DNA of 64,000 nucleotides, from NCBI GenBank assembly GCA_009779995.1, contig WRDW01000001.1:17299-81298 (forward strand). Direction: 5' to 3'. Both the position numbers and the translations under genes were made by a program. Of the stretch, positions 41,569 to 49,993 are shown piece after piece (position 1 is the first letter of the stretch; each line of letters opens with the position of its first letter). A model generated the notes under the pieces. The model saw nothing but the letters and a program-made list of their open reading frames with translations, was not told the origin of the DNA and did no database searches. The stretch comes from Oscillospiraceae bacterium (GTDB taxonomy: Bacteria > Bacillota > Clostridia > Oscillospirales > Acutalibacteraceae).

Positions 41569-41949
41569 GTGTACAAGATTTTTCTCTTTCAAAAAAACAA
41601 CGGCGAAGTGCCGCTGCTGGACTACTTGAATGAATTGTCCCAAGGCGGCGGCAAAGACAATCGGATTAAGCTTAAAAAAATTCTTGAATACGTCCGCGCG
41701 CTGCGCCAATATGGAACGGCCTTGGGCGAGCCGTACATCAAGCACCTGGAGGGTGAACTGTGGGAATTGAGGCCGTTGCGAGGCCGCATAGTATTTGTAG
41801 CCTGGGTGGACGACAGTTACGTGCTGCTGCACCACTTTATAAAAAAGACGCAGAAAACGCCCGTCAGGGAAATTGAACAAGCCAAGCGTGAACTTGCCGA
41901 ACTGAAGGAAAGGAGAATGGTGCATGAGCTACAGCATGATCGGCCCTAG
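41569..41949 (+). CDS. higB: HigB/RelE-family toxin (phage-derived Gp49-like)
   Basis: A 126-residue toxin of the Gp49-like HigB group: YKIFLFQKNNGEVPLLDYLN, LGEPYIKHLEGELWELRPLR, IVFVAWVDDSYVLLHHFIKK and KTPVREIEQAKRELAELKER. This is the RelE-fold pattern of ribosome-dependent mRNA interferases. GTG 41569 is preferred over ATG 41551 because the latter lies at or before the transcription start and GCGGGGG precedes the GTG. It overlaps the antitoxin gene by 26 bases (toxin first). Confidence 0.88.
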   Translation: MYKIFLFQKNNGEVPLLDYLNELSQGGGKDNRIKLKKILEYVRALRQYGTALGEPYIKHLEGELWELRPLRGRIVFVAWVDDSYVLLHHFIKKTQKTPVREIEQAKRELAELKERRMVHELQHDRP

Positions 41950-42211
41950 GTGGGAGGACGTGGAAAAAACTCTCTTCACCCCCGAGGAAATAGCCGAGAG
42001 CGACCTTCGGGTGGCGCTGATCGGTGAACTCATCAGGGCCAGGCAGGAGAAGGGCCTGAGCCAGAAGAAGCTCGAGGAGCTCAGCGGCGTGAAGCAGCCC
42101 ATCATCGCGCGCATGGAAAAAGGCAGCACCACGCCGAATCTCGGCACGGTGCTCAAGGTGCTGGCCCCCCTGGGGAAAACGTTGTATATCGGCGACCTGC
42201 CGCAGGTCTAA
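41924..42211 (+). CDS. higA: HigA-type XRE antitoxin
   Basis: A 95-residue XRE helix-turn-helix protein: RARQEKGLSQKKLEELSGVK then QPIIARMEKGSTTPNLGTVL. The N-terminal part precedes the HTH, as in HigA-type antitoxins that fold over their toxin. It should bind the toxin and repress the promoter at 41518. AAGGAG before ATG 41924 lies within the toxin gene. Confidence 0.9.
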   Translation: MSYSMIGPRWEDVEKTLFTPEEIAESDLRVALIGELIRARQEKGLSQKKLEELSGVKQPIIARMEKGSTTPNLGTVLKVLAPLGKTLYIGDLPQV

Positions 42212-42226
42212 TAAAAGGAGAAGAAA

Positions 42227-42805
42227 ATGCGAAAACCTGTGCCCATCGAGACATCCGCGCGGCACGTCCACCTGACGCGCGAACACCTGGACATCCTGTT
42301 CGGGGCGGGCTACGTGCTCACGCCCATGAAGCCGCTCTCGCAGCCGGGGCAATACGCCTGCGAGGAGCGCGTGGCCGTTGTGGGCCCCAAATCCACCTTC
42401 CCGGGGGTCTCCATCCTCGGACCCGTGCGCCCGGCCAGCCAGGTGGAATTCGCCATCACCGACGCGATCAAGCTGGGGGTTTACGCCCCCGTGCGCGAGA
42501 GCGGGGACGTGGCCGACAGCGCGGCTTGCAAGCTGGTGGGCCCCGCGGGCGAGGTGGAGCTGGCCGAGGGCGTCATTGTTGCCAAGCGGCACATACACGT
42601 CACCCCCGCCGACGCCGACGCCTACGGCCTGGAGGACCAGCAGATTGTGCAGGTGCGCTGCGAGAGCTTCGAGGGCCGCGCGCTGGTGTTTGGCGACGTG
42701 GTGGTGCGCGTACACCCGAATTTCTCCCTGGCCATGCACATCGATACGGACGAATCCAACGCGGGCATGGTGCACAGGGGGACGATGGGGGAGATACTGG
42801 AGTGA
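42227..42805 (+). CDS. pduL: Phosphate propanoyltransferase (PduL-like)
   Basis: A 192-residue PduL phosphotransacylase, a zinc-dependent duplicated beta-barrel. Metal-binding histidines are in SARHVHLTREHL, AKRHIHVTPADAD and the C-terminal MHIDTDESNAG. It exchanges acyl-CoA and acyl-phosphate. No microcompartment shell gene or encapsulation peptide extension is seen, so it is likely the free cytosolic form, perhaps acting on acetyl-CoA. AAAAGGAG lies before ATG 42227. Confidence 0.92.
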   Translation: MRKPVPIETSARHVHLTREHLDILFGAGYVLTPMKPLSQPGQYACEERVAVVGPKSTFPGVSILGPVRPASQVEFAITDAIKLGVYAPVRESGDVADSAACKLVGPAGEVELAEGVIVAKRHIHVTPADADAYGLEDQQIVQVRCESFEGRALVFGDVVVRVHPNFSLAMHIDTDESNAGMVHRGTMGEILE

Positions 42806-42863
42806 ACGCACCGCAAAGAGATGCTATAATAGGCGCAATCCACAGAAAAGGGGAAACGCACCG

Positions 42864-45398
42864 ATGACCGCAACAAAACTATTCGCCTGTATTCTCACGG
42901 CGCTGCAGCTGCTGTTCCTGAACGTCTCCTACGGCTCCTGGGGCACACCGGCCGGGCCGGGGACGCCGCCCTCCCCGCCGGGCAACGACATCCGCGGGGA
43001 CAGCGCGCTCTCGCCCTCGGTGCTCTACGCCGCCGAGATGCAAAATTTGCCGCAGGGGTTCTACAACAGCGCCGAGCGGGAACAGTACACCGTGCGCAAC
43101 GCCGATATATCCCTCACCCACGAGCTGGCCGCAAGTAAGCTGGCCACCCTGTGCGCCCCCTCCGGCGGGGTGTATCTCGAGGACACTTTTGATGTCTTCT
43201 ACACCGCCGGGGGCAAGACCTGGTATGCCGCGCAGTCCGCCAAGCAGGGCCGCGTCAACGCAATCCGGCTGGGGACCTACTACCTGGAGGCGCATGTGCG
43301 CGATTTGAACTTCCCCGCGGCCTCCGGCGGGGCCTTCTGGGCGGACAAGGCCTACCACGTCTACGGCGACAGGCTCTACCAGGAGCTGATCCTCTACGCC
43401 GCCGCGCCCAGTACGGCGCTGCAGAGCTTCGGCCTGGAGGCGAAAATCCCCGCCGGCCGCGTGGCCTCGATGGAGCAGACAGAGGGCTACGCCGCCTTCG
43501 ACATCAAGGATGTCGGCGTGGTGGGATTTATCATTCCCTCGGACGGCTCCTCCGGCACAGTGACTGTGACGGAAGAGAGCGGCAATTACATCTTCCGGCA
43601 GATGGCGAATTACGCCCCCGGCACGGCCATAAGAGGCAATGACGAGAGCGGCGACGGCCTCTACAACGTGCGCTTCGGCAACCGGATCTACACCGACACG
43701 ACGCACGATTTCGCGGGTATCGCGGCGGCGGCAGAGGAGGAGCGCAGCCCCCTGACAGAGATCGCCGTGGAGGGCGGCAACGCCAACGCGCGCTTTATCG
43801 GCTACGAGGCGCTGCGGGGCTGCTACCTGTTCCAAATGGACGGCACGGGCTTCAACGAGGCCTGGGCGCAGCCCGACATGCGCTTCGAGGCGCCGCTGCG
43901 CTTCACCGGCGCGGACGGCAGGGACATCTGCGTGCGCATGAACGGGGCCTCCGGCGGCCTGGAGGCGGCGGCCATCCTGGACGAAAACGGGCAATTGGCC
44001 CCCATCCCCGTGCAGGTGTGCAAAAACTTCCAGGGCGACGGCGGAGAGCCCTTCTACAGCGTGAAGGACTGGATGTACGGCGACAGCTTCTTCCCGCTGC
44101 GCCTGGCGAAGGACGAACCCCTGCGCCTGACATTGCTCAACCTCTACCAGAACTGGGGACGGCATCCGCTCAAGCAGCTGTCCTCCATCGAGTTCTTTAT
44201 TTCGTATTATCACCTGTCCACCGGGGTGACGGAATCCAACTGCATCGCGCCCTACTTCGTCTTCGGGCGCGACGGCTGGATCCTGCCCGATTTCCGGGGC
44301 TGCTCCGGCACGATGTGGGCCGAGCAGCCGCAGTTCAACTCCGTGGGCAGGCTCTACGGCCCGGCGTACCAGCGCTCCCCGCGCAAGAAGCTTTTGAGCG
44401 AATACCTGGCCACGCGCATCGACAGCGCGGGCCTGAGCTACGCCGACGTCACCACCTTCTATCGCAGCGACTGCGGGAGCTACGACTACAGCCTGCGGCA
44501 CGTGGAGTTCCCCCAGGCGGACGAGAACCGCACCTACTACACCCTCGACCTCACCTTCAACCGCGACATGACCTTCAAGAACGCCCGGCGGGACTTTCTG
44601 CTGTTCTCCTTCGACGGCCGGGACGTGCGCTTCGGCAAGGCGGGCTGGCTGGACGAGAACAACCAACCGCAGGTGAAGAGCCTCTCGCTGCCGCTGCTGC
44701 CAATCCTGGCCCGCCCCGAATATATCTCCCTGGGGGACGACTGCCCCTATTTCGGCTACTTCGACATGCGGCGGCCCGACAACGTGGACATCCACATGGG
44801 CATGAACCTCGCGCTGATCGTGAAGGACAGCGAAATCACCCTGGGCGGCGCGCCCTATGAGGGCGGCTTCGCCTTCAAGAACAGCGCCGACGGCAGGACC
44901 AACACCGGCGCGCTGGTTCTGGACGCCAAGTGCCTGCAATTCAAGGCGGGCGACCGCGTCCGCGTGGACTTCATCCTGCTGCCCTGGGGCACCGGCCTCG
45001 AGCCGACCGACGCCAATGTCCTGGCCGTGCGGGAGGACAGCGCCCTGCACCCCCTGGCGATCGAAAGCGGGCCCGGCAGCCTGATGATGGCGGCGGGCCG
45101 CGTGATCCCGGACGCCTATTTGCCTATTATCGAGTGCGAGGACGGGCGGGGGGGCTTCCTGCTCTCGGGCGGCGGCGGGCGCAGCGCCGTGCGGGTCAAC
45201 GGTTTTACGCAGAGCGAATGCCCCAAAATCGAACGCAGTGTGGAGTTTCTTTGGGAGCCGGTGGAGCTGGCCAGCGACGCCCACGGCGACGACGGCTATA
45301 CGGTGTTCTACAACCCGGAAACGGGGCTGTACGACTTCGCCTTCGTGCTGGAGACGGACGGCGGCGCGCGGGAGTACAGGGTGGGGGATTGGCGCTAG
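42864..45398 (+). CDS. Large secreted protein of unknown function
   Basis: An 844-residue protein with an N-terminal signal peptide (about 1-24) and then a Pro/Gly-rich linker. The rest is a soluble, aromatic-rich, mostly beta-sheet protein with many Gly and Asp residues. No catalytic motif, LPXTG sorting signal or dockerin was recognised. The segment GRHPLKQLSSIEFFISYYHL (about 430-450) and several Tyr-rich stretches suggest a carbohydrate-active or binding role, but this is a guess. AAAAGGGG precedes ATG 42864, and a TATAAT lies at 42826. Confidence 0.75.
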   Translation: MTATKLFACILTALQLLFLNVSYGSWGTPAGPGTPPSPPGNDIRGDSALSPSVLYAAEMQNLPQGFYNSAEREQYTVRNADISLTHELAASKLATLCAPSGGVYLEDTFDVFYTAGGKTWYAAQSAKQGRVNAIRLGTYYLEAHVRDLNFPAASGGAFWADKAYHVYGDRLYQELILYAAAPSTALQSFGLEAKIPAGRVASMEQTEGYAAFDIKDVGVVGFIIPSDGSSGTVTVTEESGNYIFRQMANYAPGTAIRGNDESGDGLYNVRFGNRIYTDTTHDFAGIAAAAEEERSPLTEIAVEGGNANARFIGYEALRGCYLFQMDGTGFNEAWAQPDMRFEAPLRFTGADGRDICVRMNGASGGLEAAAILDENGQLAPIPVQVCKNFQGDGGEPFYSVKDWMYGDSFFPLRLAKDEPLRLTLLNLYQNWGRHPLKQLSSIEFFISYYHLSTGVTESNCIAPYFVFGRDGWILPDFRGCSGTMWAEQPQFNSVGRLYGPAYQRSPRKKLLSEYLATRIDSAGLSYADVTTFYRSDCGSYDYSLRHVEFPQADENRTYYTLDLTFNRDMTFKNARRDFLLFSFDGRDVRFGKAGWLDENNQPQVKSLSLPLLPILARPEYISLGDDCPYFGYFDMRRPDNVDIHMGMNLALIVKDSEITLGGAPYEGGFAFKNSADGRTNTGALVLDAKCLQFKAGDRVRVDFILLPWGTGLEPTDANVLAVREDSALHPLAIESGPGSLMMAAGRVIPDAYLPIIECEDGRGGFLLSGGGGRSAVRVNGFTQSECPKIERSVEFLWEPVELASDAHGDDGYTVFYNPETGLYDFAFVLETDGGAREYRVGDWR

Positions 45399-45410
45399 TC
45401 CCGCACACCA

Positions 45411-45450
45411 TAAAAAGAAACAGGCCGGGTGTCGCAAAACACCCGGCCTG
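45411..45450 (-). terminator. Terminator between convergent secreted-protein gene and hisF
   Basis: A perfect 12-bp stem CAGGCCGGGTGT/ACACCCGGCCTG (45421-45432 with 45439-45450). On the minus strand it is followed by TTTCTTTTT, so it best serves hisF, though it may slow both. Confidence 0.75.
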
Positions 45451-45560
45451 CCCGTTCAGAAAGTAATTGCCCTCCCCCGATGGCGTACCCAGTCCGAACG
45501 GACAACTACAGTATACCAGAAAATGGTGCGATTCAAGAAAAATTTTTTTGATTTACTATT

Positions 45561-46340
45561 TTATCGCCGCACCACGATGCCGCGCGCCTCCAGGTAGTCC
45601 TTCACCTGGCCGACGGTGACGATGCCGAAGTGGAACAGCGTGGCCGCCAGCACGGCGTCCGCCTTGCCCTCCACGATGGCCTCGTAAAAGTGCTCGAGCG
45701 CGCCCGCCCCGCTGGAGGCGATCACCGGCACGGGCACGGCCTCGCTCACCGCGCGGGTGAGCGCCAGGTCGTAGCCCGTCTCCTGCCCGTCGCGGTCCAC
45801 GCTGTTGAGCAAAATCTCCCCCGCGCCGCGCCGCGCGGCCTCCACGGCCCAGGCCACGGCGTCTATGCCCGTGGGCAGCCTGCCGCCGTTGATGACCAGC
45901 TCCCAGCGCCCCGCGGGGCCGTCCGGCCCGTCCGGGAGGGCTTTGGCGTCGATGGCCAGCGCCACGCGCTCGCTGCCGAAGCGCAGCGCCGCCTCGTCGA
46001 GCAGCGCCGGGCGGCGCACGGCGGCGGAATTCACGCACACCTTGCTCGCGCCGGCATTCAGCAGGGTTTCGAAGTCCTCCGCGCTGCGCACGCCGCCGCT
46101 CACCGTGAGGGGGATGTGGACAGCGCCCAGCACCCGCTCTACCACGTCCAGGGTGGTGCCGCGCCCCTCGTGGGTGGCGTTGATGTCCAATAGGCACAGC
46201 TCGTCGGCCCCGGCCTTCTCGTAGGCCCGGGCGCATTCCACGGGGTCGCCCGCGTCGCGCAGATTCATGAAGCTGATGCCCGTCACCACGCGCCCGTCCT
46301 TGATGTCCAGCGCGGGAATGACCCGTTTTGCTTGTGGCAT
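45561..46340 (-). CDS. hisF: Imidazole glycerol phosphate synthase cyclase subunit
   Basis: HisF closes the imidazole ring in histidine biosynthesis from PRFAR and ammonia supplied by HisH. The 259-residue TIM barrel has VIPALDIKDGRVVTG with the catalytic aspartate, LCLLDINATHEGR, PLTVSGGVRS, KVCVNSAAV, ALAIDAKAL with the second catalytic Asp, GAGEILLNSVDRDGQ and VIASSGAG. No hisH, hisA or other his genes are nearby. Confidence 0.92.
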   Translation of the reverse strand: MPQAKRVIPALDIKDGRVVTGISFMNLRDAGDPVECARAYEKAGADELCLLDINATHEGRGTTLDVVERVLGAVHIPLTVSGGVRSAEDFETLLNAGASKVCVNSAAVRRPALLDEAALRFGSERVALAIDAKALPDGPDGPAGRWELVINGGRLPTGIDAVAWAVEAARRGAGEILLNSVDRDGQETGYDLALTRAVSEAVPVPVIASSGAGALEHFYEAIVEGKADAVLAATLFHFGIVTVGQVKDYLEARGIVVRR

Positions 46341-46428
46341 AAATATTTCTCCAATCTCAAGGCTGAATGCAGCGTAGCTATCTCACCACGCCCGCAAGGA
46401 AACACCATAGCTATGGTTAAAATGCAAA

Positions 46429-47232
46429 TTATTGCGGTGCAAGCAATTGCTCAATGATGGCTTCGAATCGTATTCGGAGAATGGTCGAGTTTCTTTGAAA
46501 AAAACCAGCAAGGTCATAGCCAACAACATCCGAAAAGAAGCGATATGTACTGTTATCACCGTTGAGAATACCAAGCATCATGTGAAGCCTTTGATCGCGG
46601 TATCGATGAAATACAGCATAATTCACTTGGGTAGAAACAATCACAATGACTGGCAAAAGAGAGTCGTCGGATCTTGCGCGCATACCAAAACGGAGGTCGG
46701 CATTTTGTCTTTTCGAGTCGGCGCTTTTGTACCCTTGCCTAATCTCAAATACCGCCCCATTTAAGGCATTAATATTGGATTGTGCGTAGTTCATGCTATG
46801 TGCTGTAGCAATCAGCCAGCTGTAAAACCTTTCTCTTTTTTCGCTCTCTTTGATGTCATTCGTCTTGATGCAAGCGTCCAGCGTGTGAGTCGCTAAAGTC
46901 CCATTTCCTTTGTCGTATGTATAAGACCAAGCAGCTTGTGTGTTGTCTAGTTCATATTCATCTTGTATAATCCGACGTAGCAGACGCTCACATCCAATCC
47001 CAAGCTGTCTGTATATGGATGTCATTGCGCCCGCGGCTTTGTGAGCGGCATACATGAGGTCGGAATCAAGACCAACCCAATGATACAGAGGGTCATTCCC
47101 ATACATTTCTCGGAACTGCTCAATGCTAATTCCTCTTGGGTCACTGCGCCCGAATGCAGGTTGGTGATTTGCGCATTCAACCAAAGGTTTTAGCAGTAAT
47201 TCCAAATACAATGCATCTTGCTTCTCAACCAT
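46429..47232 (-). CDS. Putative type II restriction endonuclease
   Basis: A 267-residue protein encoded directly after, and overlapping by 8 bases, a DNA cytosine-5 methyltransferase gene. This is the classic arrangement for a type II restriction enzyme. It has no family name that I can assign. The segment VFEIRQGYKSADSKRQNADL (about 170-190) could be a PD-(D/E)xK-like ExR/K core. AT-rich codons match the methyltransferase and differ from flanking genes. ATG 47232 has AAGGAGG seven bases before it. Confidence 0.65.
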   Translation of the reverse strand: MVEKQDALYLELLLKPLVECANHQPAFGRSDPRGISIEQFREMYGNDPLYHWVGLDSDLMYAAHKAAGAMTSIYRQLGIGCERLLRRIIQDEYELDNTQAAWSYTYDKGNGTLATHTLDACIKTNDIKESEKRERFYSWLIATAHSMNYAQSNINALNGAVFEIRQGYKSADSKRQNADLRFGMRARSDDSLLPVIVIVSTQVNYAVFHRYRDQRLHMMLGILNGDNSTYRFFSDVVGYDLAGFFQRNSTILRIRFEAIIEQLLAPQ

Positions 47233-48376
47233 AGGCCGCCTCCTTGAAAAAGCTGATTTGCTCACAGTTATAAGCTGTACTCATATTGTCTAAGATTTTT
47301 TCCCCATGTTCCAACAGTTCGATGTAGTCTGATATAGTCGACGCTATGGCATGGCCAAGAATGGGCGGCACGGCGTTACCGATTTGCGTCATATTACTCA
47401 TTGCGGCAAATGGAAAGACAAATTCATCAGGGAATGATTGAAGGCGGGCGCATTCTCTTACAGTAAGCCTTCTATCAAGCGCATAGTGGAATTGAATCCG
47501 CGCTTTTGCGTTTGCTCTTATACAATATGCCAACATCCCTCGCTTATTTGTATGGTCGCCTTGCCCGCCGCCCGAAGTAGCTTTTGTCGCTATAAAATAT
47601 TGGCTTTGGTTTGGAACAGATTCGTCAGATATTGTTTCAAGATCACCAATTGCGTGTTCGATAGGCAGGTAGCCAGATAAATATTTCGGTTTCGGAGCGT
47701 CCGGCGGGAACCCTAAATCCATTCTTACAGCGACAATTATCAACCTTCTTCTGCTCTGGGATAGACCGAAAAGCGGAGCAAATAAATCCCACACAACAAC
47801 ATGATAACCAGCAGCCTTAATATCCTCCAAAATCAGGTTTAGATACTTTCCCCCATGTAATGTTGCAAGATGCGGGACATTTTCGCCTATGACAATATCC
47901 GGCTTATGTGTTTTCATATAGGCTATCATTGGCAAATACAGTTGTCCTCGCTCGCCTGCGAAACCAACCTTGGGACCTGACGATGAAAAATCTTGACAGG
48001 GAAACCCGCCGATCAGGATTCTCGCCTTTGGTAATTTGCAGGGGTCAATGCTTGTCAAGTCCCCGACTTCACCATGCTGAGAAATGTTGAGGTTATACGT
48101 TTGGATCGCTTTTTCGTCTATGTCAATAGCTTTGACTATATTGAACGGTAAAGCTTTGTATTCTTTCCCCAAATATCTAAACCCGCCTAAAAAGCCTAAG
48201 TCAAAACCTCCACAACCACTATACATGGACATGATGGTAGTACCATTAGGATATTCTTGACCTATCATATTGGGGTGTGCAATATCACGATTCGCGGGGT
48301 TGTCTTTTAAACCGCATTCAAATACGGGTTTATTCCTCAGCGCCTTTCGTTTTGGCAATCCAGTTTTCGGTCGCAT
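47225..48376 (-). CDS. DNA (cytosine-5-)-methyltransferase
   Basis: A 383-residue C5 methyltransferase. Motif I is SMYSGCGGFDLGF (SAM), motif IV is GGFPCQDFSSSG (catalytic cysteine), motif VI is ENVPHL, motif VIII is QSRRRLIIVAVR, and motifs IX and X are RRLTVRECARLQSFPDEF and QIGNAVPPILG. The target-recognition region lies between VIII and IX and is about 100 residues. It protects sites from the overlapping putative endonuclease. Low GC compared with hisF and prs suggests that the pair was acquired. Confidence 0.95.
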   Translation of the reverse strand: MRPKTGLPKRKALRNKPVFECGLKDNPANRDIAHPNMIGQEYPNGTTIMSMYSGCGGFDLGFLGGFRYLGKEYKALPFNIVKAIDIDEKAIQTYNLNISQHGEVGDLTSIDPCKLPKARILIGGFPCQDFSSSGPKVGFAGERGQLYLPMIAYMKTHKPDIVIGENVPHLATLHGGKYLNLILEDIKAAGYHVVVWDLFAPLFGLSQSRRRLIIVAVRMDLGFPPDAPKPKYLSGYLPIEHAIGDLETISDESVPNQSQYFIATKATSGGGQGDHTNKRGMLAYCIRANAKARIQFHYALDRRLTVRECARLQSFPDEFVFPFAAMSNMTQIGNAVPPILGHAIASTISDYIELLEHGEKILDNMSTAYNCEQISFFKEAAYG

Positions 48377-48397
48377 ATACTCCCTCGCTGTTGTTTA

Positions 48398-48436
48398 TTG
48401 GGCCGTGTAAATTGTGCGTTGTAAATTGTGCATTGT
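48398..48436. repeat. 14-bp direct repeat (GTAAATTGTGC units)
   Basis: GTAAATTGTGCGTT followed by GTAAATTGTGCATT, two near-identical 14-base units (multiple of 7) in the gap between the methyltransferase and prs genes. Confidence 0.65.
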
Positions 48437-48438
48437 CC

Positions 48439-49620
48439 TCACCCCAGCCGGTATCCTCTCTCCACCAGCAGGCGCTGTATCCTGTCGGCCGGGTTGAGCA
48501 GCTTGGAGAGCGACATGTCGTGGTTGAGGGTGTCGATGAGGTAGGCGATGTACTTCGACATGCGCACCGAGACGTGCCAGGGGCGCTCGAGCAGATCCGG
48601 CGGGGTGTAGATCATGTCGCCGGTGAAAATGAGGTCGAACAGGCCCGCCTTGTAGGCGGCGTCCATGCGCTCGAGCCCCATGGAGAACAGCCCGAAGGAG
48701 GCGCACACGAACACCCTGTCGGCCCCGAGTTCCTTGAGCTTCGAGCATACATCGATGATGCTGTCGCCGGAATCGATCATGTCCTCCACCACGATGACGT
48801 CCTTGCCCTCCACGTTGCCGCCGAGGAACTCGTGGGCGCTGATGGGGTTGCGCCCATCGCGCACCACGCTGTAGTCGCGCCGCTTGTAGAACATCCCCAG
48901 GTCCACCTGGAGCATATGGGAGTAGTAGATGCTGCGCTTCATGCCGCCCTCGTCGGGGGTGATGATCATCAGGTGGTCCTTATCTATGTTGATGTCCTGC
49001 ACGTTGTTGACGATGGCCTTGATCATCTGGTAGGCGGGCGGCACGCTCTCGAAGCCGCAGTTGGGGATGGCGTTCTGCACGCGGGGGTCGTGGGCGTCGA
49101 AGGTAATGATGTTCTTCACCCCCAGGTGTACCAGCTCCTGCAGCGCCACGGCGCAGTCCAGGCTCTCCCGGCCCGAGCGCCAGTGCTGCCTGCCCTCGTA
49201 GAGCATGGGCATGATCACGTTCAGGCGCAGTTCCTTGCCCGCCGCCGCGCTGATCACGCGCTTTAGGCTCGCGAAGTGCTCGTCCGGGCTGGTGCGGCGC
49301 ATCTCGCCGTTCATATTGTAGCGCACGCCCCAGTTGAAGCAGTCGCACAGCAGGAACAGGTCGTAGCCCCGCACGGACTGCGTGATGACGGCCTTGGCCT
49401 CGCCGGTGCGGAAGCGGTCGATGCGCGCCTCAATGAGGTAGCTGTCGTTCACGTAGCGGCGCAGGATGTCCCCTTTGGGCCGCGCCTTCACGAATTCCTT
49501 GCGCCAGCCCGTGATGTAGGCGTCCACCTGCTGCGCCATGCGCTCGCAGCCCGGCAGCGCGATGATCCCCAGCTGGCCGTGCGGTACTGATTCTTGATAA
49601 TCCCCCGGGTTCTCCGCCAT
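48439..49620 (-). CDS. prs: Ribose-phosphate pyrophosphokinase
   Basis: Makes PRPP from ribose-5-phosphate and ATP. At 393 residues it is longer than the usual 310-320, with an N-terminal extension and an insertion after SVRGYDLFLLCDC. The PRPP-binding loop is in VVEDMIDSGDSIIDVCSKLK, and DAHDPRVQNAIP matches the catalytic flexible region. It may be a longer Clostridia form. It lies at the end of a minus-strand group led by sortase B and SpoIID but is separated from them by a 370-base repeat region. AAGGAGGGG lies before ATG 49620. Confidence 0.9.
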   Translation of the reverse strand: MAENPGDYQESVPHGQLGIIALPGCERMAQQVDAYITGWRKEFVKARPKGDILRRYVNDSYLIEARIDRFRTGEAKAVITQSVRGYDLFLLCDCFNWGVRYNMNGEMRRTSPDEHFASLKRVISAAAGKELRLNVIMPMLYEGRQHWRSGRESLDCAVALQELVHLGVKNIITFDAHDPRVQNAIPNCGFESVPPAYQMIKAIVNNVQDINIDKDHLMIITPDEGGMKRSIYYSHMLQVDLGMFYKRRDYSVVRDGRNPISAHEFLGGNVEGKDVIVVEDMIDSGDSIIDVCSKLKELGADRVFVCASFGLFSMGLERMDAAYKAGLFDLIFTGDMIYTPPDLLERPWHVSVRMSKYIAYLIDTLNHDMSLSKLLNPADRIQRLLVERGYRLG

Positions 49621-49993
49621 GAAATCCCCTCCTTAATTTTGGTTAAAGTCAGGTTCGTCAGGGTGTTTTAGTCGGCTGAATATATTATATCACAGCTTTT
49701 CCGGTTTGAACAGCCCCAAAGGGGCTTTTGCATAAATATTGTATAGTTTGGGCGCATTGTTGAAAATCAGGCGCTACAGGTTGTGCAATGTGCTGTTTGC
49801 GGGGACACCCCGGCGCTTCGCGCCACCCCGCCTGCGTGGACACCCCCCGGCGCTTCGCGCCACCCCCCTCTAAAGAGGGGGCTTTTGCTGCTTCAATCGA
49901 AACTTTCGTAGAGAGCACAGAAAGCCCCCCTCTTTAGAGGGGGGACAGCTTCAGCGCTCCACAGGAGCGCTGAAGCAGGGGGGTTCCACGGGC
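49621..49993. repeat. Repeat-filled gap with compound palindromes
   Basis: There is no gene here. Two tandem copies of ACCCCGGCGCTTCGCGCCAC-type units (about 49804 and 49848), CCCCCCTCTAAAGAGGGGG (about 49862), its partner CCCCCCTCTTTAGAGGGGGG (about 49926), and a perfect 13-bp hairpin GCTTCAGCGCTCC/GGAGCGCTGAAGC (49948-49976). A minus-strand TATAAT near 49683 probably serves prs. Confidence 0.8.

Noticed and set aside
42879-45437. A very long minus-strand open frame opposite the secreted-protein gene (and similar long frames opposite murA, iolD and cinA)
   Set aside because: These are shadows of high-GC third codon positions. They lack ribosome sites, and their composition (runs of His, Gln, Val, Gly) is not that of real proteins.
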